NCBI GenBank assembly: GCA_938022205.1
Contig: CALIEB010000014.1
Location: 30,355-94,354, forward strand
DNA: 64,000 bases
Direction: 5' to 3'
From: an uncultured Anaerolineae bacterium
GTDB lineage: Bacteria; Chloroflexota; Anaerolineae; Aggregatilineales; Phototrophicaceae
Made by a program: the position numbers and the translations under genes. Positions 18,233 to 27,383 of the stretch are shown here, in pieces (positions within the stretch are counted from its first letter, which is position 1; each line of letters starts with the position of its first letter). The notes beneath the pieces were generated by a model that was not told where the DNA came from, made no database searches, and saw only the letters and a program-made list of their open reading frames with translations.

Positions 18233-20404
18233 ATGACCAATCGTTCGAGGATTTGGTTTGTTCTAAGCAGCTTGCTGTTCACGCTGCTCGCGGCGTGCGC
18301 GCCCACTGAAGAAGAGGCTCTGCCCACGCTGGTGCCGACCGCCACGCCTGCCCCGCCCACCGCCACTGCTAGCGCAACACCGCCGCCGACGTTCACGCCC
18401 AGCCCAACGCCCAAAATCCCGCGCACACAAAGCGAAGACCCTAACCGCCAGTCCTATGCACGCGTGGTACATGCGAACGCGGCACTGCCTGCGGTGGATG
18501 TCTATCTCGATGACCTGCTGTTCGCACCCTACTTAGAATACGGGCAGTTCATCGAAGCCAGCGGCATTGAGGCGGGCATGTACGCCCTGCGCGTTTATCC
18601 TGTCGGACAGCGCGACACTGCCCCGCCCGTGTTCGAGATGGTTGCTGTTATCGACGCGCTGAAGACCTACCATGTCGTCCTCTACGAGAGCAACGGCAAG
18701 CCGCAGGTAACGTTGTTTGAGGAAGACATGCGCCCTGTCACAGGCAGCCAAAGCCGCATCAGCCTAATTAACGCCATGCCCAAAAGCGTTAACCTCGCGC
18801 TGCAAGAAGGCACGCAAGCCTTGCTCACCACCAGTGCCAGCGGGCAAATGTCGCCACCGCGACTGCTCGAAGCAGGCGAACTGGTCTACAATTTGCGCTT
18901 AGACGGGGCTATTTTGCGCGGCAGCCGCCAACGCATCGCCGCCCGCGAAAGCTACACGTTTGTCGTAACCGCACCCGCCGATGACCTCAATAACGTGCGC
19001 GTCATGGTGCTGCGTTCACGGCTAGCGGGCTTGGCGGAAGTGCGCGTTGTCAGCATCGCCCAAGACAACACGCTCGACCTGCTGCTCAACGGCAAGCCGC
19101 TCGCTGAACAGCTCGGCACACACTACGTTACCGACTTTCAGCAGCTCGCCACCCAAGACTACGAGTTGCGCGTCTACGCCAGTGGCAGTGACCGCAGCAG
19201 CGTTGAGCCGTTGGTGCTGACGCGCTTCTCGCCGCAACCCAACGAGCGCATCACGCTGGTGATTATCGGCAAGGGCAACGACCTGCGCGTGGTCACACAC
19301 CGCGCCAACGGCACACCCACCAACGTTGCCCAAGCGCGCTTGTTCGTGTTGCATGGGCTGTATGAAGTGCCGCGCGTGCAAGGACAAATGGTCACAGAAA
19401 CCAGCATTAATCTCGCCTATGGTCAAGTGACCCAAGTTGGCGAAATTCCCGCTGGAGATTTTGGGGTAACGTGGAACGTGCAGCGCGGCAGCCAGCTCGG
19501 CGAACAGCTGCAGACCATCGACGGCATACGCCTAAACGAAGGCGAAGAATACTTGTACATCTTTAGCGGGCGCACCGACTTGCCGTTGCTTTTGCTCAGC
19601 GAGCGCGTGGGCGTGCGCGTCGCCACACCGTCGCCCGCCGAAGTTGCCGCGCAGCCCACGCCTGTACTGCCGCCTGTCATGCGTGCTATCAACGCCATTG
19701 CGGGCTTAACCGTCGAGTTCCGCGTGGACGATGTCCCGATTGCCAGCGGGATTGCCAGCCGCACAGGCAGCAGCACGCCTGCTACGCTGCTAGCGGGTGA
19801 GCGTGTCCTCACGGTCGTCAACAATGAGACCCAAACGCTGTTGGCGCGTCTTATCACCCAGCTTGAAAGTGGCAAAGCGTACGTGTTCATCGCGCACGGG
19901 CGTTTTGAGACGGGTTATGCGATTATGCTGCTGGAAGATACGCGATTTGGCAGCGCACCTACCACACGTCTCATCAACCTAAGTCCGGTCAGCACTGAGA
20001 TGGGCTTGGCATACAACGTTTCCACCAACACCGTTGAGCCGTTTCCAGACCTACGCACCTTAGATGAGCCGCCCATCGTGTCTACCCAAGAGGTCTTGGA
20101 CGAAAACGGCAACGTCATCGGCTACGAAACGGTTATCGAAGAGAAGACCTATCGTCTGTCTATTCTCGGTGGGCTGGTGCGCCAAAACAACAACATCGCC
20201 TCAAATGCCGCATCGACCGTAGCACCTATCGAGGGCAGCTTAGGCAGCAAGGATTTCTACGTCATCGACAACTTCACTGCCAGCGTTTCCAACATTCTGC
20301 CCGCTGTACTCGTGCGTGAGAACACCCACTACGACGTTATCGCCATACAAGACCGCTTTACGCCCCTTGTAGATGCCTTTATTGTCCCCTACACGCGACC
20401 TTAA
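18233..20404 (+). CDS. DUF4397-repeat lipoprotein
   Basis: Lipoprotein of 723 residues with signal peptide and lipobox LAAC (Cys22), then a Thr/Pro spacer to about residue 62 (TATPAPPTATASATPPP). At least three DUF4397-like beta domains follow, near 73-170, 265-360 and 483-575, each with the pattern of a conserved initial strand, a short DLLLNGKPL or VDVYLDDLLF hairpin and a later YELRVY strand. It is a surface-anchored adhesion or scaffold candidate. AGAGGGT lies four bases before ATG 18233. It is probably a distant paralogue of the preceding gene; the pair is separated by a terminator and a promoter, so expression can differ. Confidence 0.78.
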   Translation: MTNRSRIWFVLSSLLFTLLAACAPTEEEALPTLVPTATPAPPTATASATPPPTFTPSPTPKIPRTQSEDPNRQSYARVVHANAALPAVDVYLDDLLFAPYLEYGQFIEASGIEAGMYALRVYPVGQRDTAPPVFEMVAVIDALKTYHVVLYESNGKPQVTLFEEDMRPVTGSQSRISLINAMPKSVNLALQEGTQALLTTSASGQMSPPRLLEAGELVYNLRLDGAILRGSRQRIAARESYTFVVTAPADDLNNVRVMVLRSRLAGLAEVRVVSIAQDNTLDLLLNGKPLAEQLGTHYVTDFQQLATQDYELRVYASGSDRSSVEPLVLTRFSPQPNERITLVIIGKGNDLRVVTHRANGTPTNVAQARLFVLHGLYEVPRVQGQMVTETSINLAYGQVTQVGEIPAGDFGVTWNVQRGSQLGEQLQTIDGIRLNEGEEYLYIFSGRTDLPLLLLSERVGVRVATPSPAEVAAQPTPVLPPVMRAINAIAGLTVEFRVDDVPIASGIASRTGSSTPATLLAGERVLTVVNNETQTLLARLITQLESGKAYVFIAHGRFETGYAIMLLEDTRFGSAPTTRLINLSPVSTEMGLAYNVSTNTVEPFPDLRTLDEPPIVSTQEVLDENGNVIGYETVIEEKTYRLSILGGLVRQNNNIASNAASTVAPIEGSLGSKDFYVIDNFTASVSNILPAVLVRENTHYDVIAIQDRFTPLVDAFIVPYTRP

Positions 20405-20411
20405 GCCTAGA

Positions 20412-20449
20412 AGAACGCACGACACTTGCTATAATGTGTCGTGCGTTCT
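20412..20449. promoter_or_regulatory. 14-bp perfect inverted repeat enclosing a -10 box
   Basis: Arms 20412-20425 (AGAACGCACGACAC) and 20436-20449 are perfect inverse complements around the 10-base centre TTGCTATAAT. The centre contains a consensus TATAAT (20430-20435) with TGC before it, placed 43 bases before the rmd start. The 3' arm is followed by ATTCACC and not by a T run, so an intrinsic terminator is unlikely. A repressor operator covering the rmd-gmd promoter is the best reading, though no regulator gene is adjacent. Confidence 0.6.
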
Positions 20450-20477
20450 ATTCACCCAACCTTAAGGGCTGTTCACC

Positions 20478-22422
<1,945 letters not shown>

Positions 22423-23208
22423 ATGTTTGACACCCACTGCCATCTCAACTTTCATGACTTTGACGCAGATCGCGCCGACGTGATAGCGCAAGCGTACGCG
22501 GCAGGCGTAGCGCGCGTTTTGCTGCCGGCGATTGACCTAGAGACTAGCCGTGACGTGACGGCAATGGCGGCGGCGCACAACGGGCTATACTGTGCGGTAG
22601 GCGTGCATCCCAACAGCACAGCAACCTTTGGCGACAGCACGCTTGCGGACTTACGCGCGCTAGCCAGCGCGCCCAAAGTTGTGGCAATTGGTGAAATTGG
22701 GCTAGATTACTATTGGAACAAAAGCCCTAAAGACCGTCAAGCTGCCGCCTTTGCCGCACAGCTTGAGCTGGCAAGCGCGCTGGAGCTGCCGGTAATTATC
22801 CACGACCGTGACGCGCACGAGGACACGCTGGCGATACTTGAGGCATGGGCGCGCACGCTGCCTGCCAGCTTGCAGGGACGCGCGGGCGTGCTGCATTCTT
22901 GCTCTGCGCCCCTGCCAATCGCCCAGCGCGCCGTTGCACTTGGCTTCTACATTGGCTTCACGGGTCCGTTAACATTTAAGAAGTCGGAAGAACTGCAGGC
23001 GGTCGCACGTGCGCTGCCGCCCGACCGCCTGCTTGTGGAAACAGACGCGCCTTATCTTACGCCCGAGCCGTTTCGAGGCAAGCGCAACAGTCCTGCTTAT
23101 ATCCCTTACATCGTCGACAGGTTGGCGAGCATACACGGCATGACCAGCGCGCAAATGGCAGCGCAAACGACCGACAACGCGCTGCGCTTGTTCGGTATCA
23201 CCCCATAA
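22423..23208 (+). CDS. tatD: TatD-family metal-dependent hydrolase (DNase)
   Basis: TIM-barrel amidohydrolase-superfamily protein of 261 residues. Metal ligands are visible: HCH in FDTHCHLNF at the start, Glu in IGEIGLDYY, His in PVIIHDRDAHED, His in VLHSCSA, and Asp in LVETDAPYL. The family acts as 3'-5' DNase or in nucleic-acid quality control. The usual HCFSG near the fourth ligand reads HSCSA. ATG 22423 follows the gmd stop with no gap (TAAATG), so translation is coupled to gmd even though the functions are unrelated. Confidence 0.92.
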   Translation: MFDTHCHLNFHDFDADRADVIAQAYAAGVARVLLPAIDLETSRDVTAMAAAHNGLYCAVGVHPNSTATFGDSTLADLRALASAPKVVAIGEIGLDYYWNKSPKDRQAAAFAAQLELASALELPVIIHDRDAHEDTLAILEAWARTLPASLQGRAGVLHSCSAPLPIAQRAVALGFYIGFTGPLTFKKSEELQAVARALPPDRLLVETDAPYLTPEPFRGKRNSPAYIPYIVDRLASIHGMTSAQMAAQTTDNALRLFGITP

Positions 23209-23209
23209 G

Positions 23210-23238
23210 ACAAAAAGCCCTGACCACTCGGTCAGGGC
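23210..23238 (-). terminator. Intrinsic terminator for the leftward secreted-protein gene
   Basis: A 9-bp stem GCCCTGACC (23217-23225 with 23230-23238) has a 4-base loop. On the minus strand it is followed by TTTTTG, so it acts leftward. On the plus strand there is no T run, although the stem may still slow the tatD transcript. Confidence 0.8.
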
Positions 23239-23260
23239 GATAAATTGGTGCTTAAGTGGC

Positions 23261-24028
23261 TTAGCGACGATTGCCACGCAGCCGCAACGGGGTGTTGCTG
23301 TTCAAGCGTTCAGTAAGTTCAACGCGGAAGAGTGCAAGCCGTGCGTCCGCCAGAGCTTGCGAAATCACGCCGTCAGTCACTTGCTGGGTCAAGCGTGTCT
23401 GCATGGGCGCGATTGCCTCGTTGACAAACTCGTCAATGTTCACGTTGGCATCGGTCAAAATTTGCCCCAGCGTCTTACCACCCAGCACTTGCTCGCGGAT
23501 TTGCGCCAGCGTTAGCCCTGTTTTCTCTTGCACAAGCTGCATAATATTGGCGCGATCGGGCATAGGTCTCACGCCGCGACCACCGCGACCACTGCGTTCG
23601 CCAAAGTTTGGGAACATGCCACGCTCACTGCGTGCGCCCGTGCTAAAGTCTTGCAAGACTTGCGGCAAATTTGCCAAGAGCAAGTTCGCTTGCGCTTGCG
23701 TGAGCTTGCCGTCCGCCACTGCTTTGTTAATCGCTTCAGTAATCACGGCTTGGGCTTGGCTGGTCAGCGCAGCCATGTCGCCGCCCTTCTCCGTCACGAT
23801 ATCCGCCAACGTCTTGCCGCTGCGCAGCTCCTGCATGAGTTCAAACGTCGTCAGCCCGGTGGCTTCGCTCGCCAGCGTGATAAGCTGATGCACAGCGTCC
23901 GCACCTACCGGAGGATTTGCGCCACCAAATGGCGGAAAACCACCGCGCTGCGCTTGGGCAAGCCCTGCGGCAGGCAAAGCTAACAAGGCAACAATAAACA
24001 ACACCGCGAGAGATTTTTTGGTTAACAT
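23261..24028 (-). CDS. Secreted protein with two related alpha-helical repeats
   Basis: Exported protein of 255 residues, function unknown. A signal peptide occupies about 1-27 (ending GLAQAQ). Two similar units follow. One begins EATGLTTFELMQELRSGKTL and the other EKTGLTLAQIREQVLGGKTL, and each continues with a helix ending in a segment like ITEAINKAVADGKLTQAQAN. The units are joined by an Arg/Gly-rich linker (about 133-153). The pattern resembles small secreted DUF2680-like proteins of Gram-positives, but that is only a resemblance. AGGAG lies upstream of ATG 24028, and its own terminator follows. Confidence 0.7.
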   Translation of the reverse strand: MLTKKSLAVLFIVALLALPAAGLAQAQRGGFPPFGGANPPVGADAVHQLITLASEATGLTTFELMQELRSGKTLADIVTEKGGDMAALTSQAQAVITEAINKAVADGKLTQAQANLLLANLPQVLQDFSTGARSERGMFPNFGERSGRGGRGVRPMPDRANIMQLVQEKTGLTLAQIREQVLGGKTLGQILTDANVNIDEFVNEAIAPMQTRLTQQVTDGVISQALADARLALFRVELTERLNSNTPLRLRGNRR

Positions 24029-24190
24029 GGTTACGCTCCTCGTGTATCATCGGTCATTACCCTTACCATACGGCAAAGATGTAATCAAACCTCATCGAAT
24101 ATGTAAATGAATGGTAAACTGTTCTACGGCACGCCATGAGAGCGACGCGGTATTCAACCACGCGCTCAACAACTAGGAAGGTTGCTTATC

Positions 24191-25132
24191 TTGCTTGATG
24201 TTTCTATTCTCATCGTCAGCTGGAACGTGCGCGAGCTGCTGTGCGCCTGCCTTGACAGCATCCTTACCGCGCCCGTGACGCTCACGCCGCAGCAAGGTCT
24301 CCCACACGTCGAGATTATCGTGGTCGATTCTGCCAGCAGCGATGACACTGTCGCATATCTGACGACGCATTACCCACAGGTCAAAGTTTTAGCCCAACGC
24401 GAGAACGTAGGCTTCACGCGCGGCAACAACATTGCGCTCGCCAAAGCACGCGGGCGACATCTGCTGCTACTCAATCCCGACACGCTGGTGCTAGGCGATG
24501 CCATCGGCACAATGATGCGCTATCTCGACGACCACCCGCAAGTTGGCATCGTCGGACCACACACGCTCAACAGCGACGGCAGCACGCAGTCCACACGCCG
24601 ACACTTCCCCAACAAGCGCATCGCCTTCTTCGAAAGCACGAGCTGGCAAGCGTTTGCGCCGCGCGCGTGGCTGGCAGACTATTACGTCAGCAGCGCGCCT
24701 GACACTGCCACGCTAGCGGTCGATTGGGTGCAGGGGTCGTGTTTGATGGCACGCCGCGAGGTCTACGAGCAAATCGGTGCGCTCGACGAAGGCTATGTCA
24801 TGTTCTTCGAGGAGATGGACTGGTGCAAGCGCGCCAAAGCAGCAGGCTGGCAAGTTCACTATCTTGGCAACGCGCAAATCATTCATCACGGCGGACAAAG
24901 CAGCGTGCAAATCGGCGCACAGAAGCACATTCACTTCCAACAAAGCAAGCTGCGCTACTTTCGCAAGCATCACGGCGCAGCATTCGCAGCAGTGCTGCGC
25001 GCCTTCCTGCTGGCGGATTACAGCGGGCAGCTGCTACTCGAAACAGCAAAAGGCATGCTGGGTCACAAGCGTGAACTGCGCCGCCAACGTGTGCAGGCTT
25101 ATTGGCAAATTCTCAAGTCAGGACTACGCTAA
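24191..25132 (+). CDS. Family 2 glycosyltransferase (rhamnosyltransferase-like)
   Basis: GT-A fold enzyme of 313 residues. It begins VSILIVSWNVRELLCACL and has EIIVVDSASSDDT, NVGFTRGNNIA and LLLNPDT, the nucleotide-sugar site with the Asp pair. FDEGYVMFFEEMDWCKRAKAAGW-type acceptor-region residues (around 205-225) are typical of WbbL-like rhamnosyltransferases. It should add a sugar to a lipid-linked or surface glycan on the inner membrane face. The start is TTG 24191, because AGGAAGG lies 9 bases before it but directly abuts the other candidate TTG at 24182. It is the first of four tightly packed envelope genes. Confidence 0.88.
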   Translation: MLDVSILIVSWNVRELLCACLDSILTAPVTLTPQQGLPHVEIIVVDSASSDDTVAYLTTHYPQVKVLAQRENVGFTRGNNIALAKARGRHLLLLNPDTLVLGDAIGTMMRYLDDHPQVGIVGPHTLNSDGSTQSTRRHFPNKRIAFFESTSWQAFAPRAWLADYYVSSAPDTATLAVDWVQGSCLMARREVYEQIGALDEGYVMFFEEMDWCKRAKAAGWQVHYLGNAQIIHHGGQSSVQIGAQKHIHFQQSKLRYFRKHHGAAFAAVLRAFLLADYSGQLLLETAKGMLGHKRELRRQRVQAYWQILKSGLR

Positions 25133-25136
25133 ACTC

Positions 25137-27383
25137 ATGAAGGCGTTGTTTTCGCAAAGTCGGCGCGGTATCATCGCAGTTCTCTGCGCCTACGCGCTGC
25201 TGGTCAGCCTCTACATCGTTGTTGTGCCACTTTACGAAGCCTCCGACGAGCTTTGGCACTACCCGATGGTGCAGTACATGGCAACGCACGGGCTGCGCCT
25301 GCCGCCGCAAGACCTCGACAGCTTAGGAGCATGGCGACAAGAAGGCAGCCAACCCCCGCTCTATTACATGCTAGCCGCGCTGCTCACGATGCCAATTGAC
25401 ACCAGTGACATGCCCGCCGTGCGTCGCGTCAACCCGCATGCGGACATTGGCATCGTGCCGCCTGACGGCAATGTCAACATGATGACGCACAGCCACAACA
25501 TCAACCCTCTGCGCGGCACAGCTCTCGCCAGCTACATAAGTCGCTTATTTTCAGCAATCCTTGGCGGAGTAACCGTTTACGTGACCTACCGCACGGCGTG
25601 CTTGCTTTTCCCTGATGCACAGCACATCGCGCTAGCCGCTAGTGCGTTCAACGCTTTCTTGCCGATGTATCTGTTCATCAGCGCGTCGGTCAACAACGAT
25701 AATCTGTCCAATTTGCTGAGCAACGCGCTGGTATGGGTGCTGTTGAGCGTGATGAGCGGCGCACTACGCTCGCACTGGCGCACCTACGCGCTGATGGGTG
25801 TGCTGGTCGGCGCGGGTATCCTTTCCAAACTCAGCATAGGCTTTCTCATTCCGCTGGTGGCAGCGGTGCTAGCATTCGTCAGCCTGCGCGCTCGCGATTG
25901 GCGACCGTTCGTTATTGGTGGCGTGGTTTCGGGCGCGCTGACAATTGCCATCGCCGGCTGGTGGTATTGGCACAACTGGCAAACCTATGGCGACCCAACA
26001 GGGTTAAACCGCTTTCTGGACATCGTCGGGCGACGACCTGTACCAGCCGACTGGGGGCAAATTTGGGCGGAGCGCGACAGCTTCTTGCAAGCCTTCTGGG
26101 GCTTCTTCGGCGGCATGAACGTGCCAATGCCCGCTGCAATCTACGCCACCCTCAACGCAGTGGGACTATATGCCGCTGTGAGCGCGCTGGTCTTCACGGC
26201 ACTGCGGCTCGTACGCGGCACATGGCGCGGTATCCTGCGCGTGCAAGTGCTGTTTACGTGGCTTTGGATTGCCATTAGCCTGCTCGCTTACGCTCGCTGG
26301 ACATCCGAAACCATCGCTTCACAAGGGCGTTTGATTTTCGGCGCGCTCTCGGTCATTGCCGTTTGGCTGATGTGGGGCATGGTGTGGTGGCTGCCGCGCC
26401 GCGCCCAAGCGCGTGTGCTAGCGGTGAGCATGGGCGCGTTGGGCATGCTGGCAGCTGTCACGCCGCTGATAATCATTCGTCCCACCTATGTGCCGCCTGA
26501 GCCGCTGCCCGTCACACCCAGCATCGCCACGTTCAGCGCGCCCGAAGGCGGCAAACTGGGCATCATGCGCACAGAGCTGCTGACCCACGAAACCACCCCC
26601 GCCAGCTTTGTTCACCTCGTCCTAGATGTTGCCGTGCTAGAGCCGCTCGCACGCGACTGGAGCTTGTTCGTGCATTTGGTCGACCCTAACGGCGTGATTA
26701 TCAGCCAGCGCGACCTCTACCCAGCAGGCGGCTTGTTCGCCACCAGTGACCTCGTCGCGGGGCGCGCGTGGCGCAATCCCATCGCCGTGTATGTGCCTGC
26801 CAGTGCCTACACGCCGCTCACCTTAGACGTTGTCGTCGGCTGGTATCACCTTCCCAGCGGCGAACGCTTACGCCATGATGCGGGCGATACCTTACACGTC
26901 GGGCAGGTCACGCTTATGCCACGTCCTAATAAACACAACTTGCCCAACCCGCAGACACTCACGTTTGGTGGGCAAATCGCGCTCTTAGGCTACACCCTTT
27001 CGACACTCAGCCCACAAGCAGGCAACACCGTCGAACTCACGCTCTATTGGCAAGCGGTACGCCCACTAGACAAAGACTACACGGTGTTCGCACAACTGCT
27101 TGACCCCTCTACCGCCACGCAGTACGCCAGCTCCAACGCGATGCCCGCCGCGTGGACGCGCCCAACCAGCACATGGCAGCTTGGCGAAATTGTCGAGGAC
27201 ACGCACACGCTCATCGTCGCCGCCGACACGCCGCCCGCGCTATACGAACTTGTTATCGGCTTATACACTCGTGACGAAAGCGGGCGATTTTTGCGGCTTC
27301 GCGTGGACGGCAGCAGCGAAAACGCTGTTTTCTTGTCGCGTTTGCGCGTACATCCGCAACAAGAGGAGGAAAATGTTCCGTGA
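25137..27383 (+). CDS. DUF2142-like polytopic membrane protein
   Basis: Product of 748 residues. About eleven hydrophobic segments fill residues 8-445, and a soluble beta-rich C-terminal half (about 450-745) follows. The first loop has PLYEASDELWHYPMVQY, with the acidic loop characteristic of GT-C-fold glycosyltransferases (DUF2142 and PMT-like), where Asp/Glu after the first helix bind the lipid-phosphate sugar. It probably transfers a sugar from a polyprenyl-phosphate donor outside the membrane. ATG 25137 follows the GT2 stop by 4 bases. It overlaps the next gene by 4 bases (GTGA). Confidence 0.75.
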   Translation: MKALFSQSRRGIIAVLCAYALLVSLYIVVVPLYEASDELWHYPMVQYMATHGLRLPPQDLDSLGAWRQEGSQPPLYYMLAALLTMPIDTSDMPAVRRVNPHADIGIVPPDGNVNMMTHSHNINPLRGTALASYISRLFSAILGGVTVYVTYRTACLLFPDAQHIALAASAFNAFLPMYLFISASVNNDNLSNLLSNALVWVLLSVMSGALRSHWRTYALMGVLVGAGILSKLSIGFLIPLVAAVLAFVSLRARDWRPFVIGGVVSGALTIAIAGWWYWHNWQTYGDPTGLNRFLDIVGRRPVPADWGQIWAERDSFLQAFWGFFGGMNVPMPAAIYATLNAVGLYAAVSALVFTALRLVRGTWRGILRVQVLFTWLWIAISLLAYARWTSETIASQGRLIFGALSVIAVWLMWGMVWWLPRRAQARVLAVSMGALGMLAAVTPLIIIRPTYVPPEPLPVTPSIATFSAPEGGKLGIMRTELLTHETTPASFVHLVLDVAVLEPLARDWSLFVHLVDPNGVIISQRDLYPAGGLFATSDLVAGRAWRNPIAVYVPASAYTPLTLDVVVGWYHLPSGERLRHDAGDTLHVGQVTLMPRPNKHNLPNPQTLTFGGQIALLGYTLSTLSPQAGNTVELTLYWQAVRPLDKDYTVFAQLLDPSTATQYASSNAMPAAWTRPTSTWQLGEIVEDTHTLIVAADTPPALYELVIGLYTRDESGRFLRLRVDGSSENAVFLSRLRVHPQQEEENVP

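Noticed and set aside
20412..20449. Palindrome as an intrinsic terminator of the DUF4397 gene
   Set aside because: No T run follows either arm in the transcript direction, and the loop is a consensus extended -10.
24029..24190. Small RNA or tRNA in the 162-base divergent spacer
   Set aside because: No cloverleaf or terminator hairpin was found; it is read as a divergent promoter region with only a weak TGG-TAAACT (24112-24120).
24777..25136. Upstream extension of the DUF2142-like gene inside the GT2 gene
   Set aside because: The extra residues are a shadow of the GT2 frame, and ATG 25137 directly precedes the first membrane helix.
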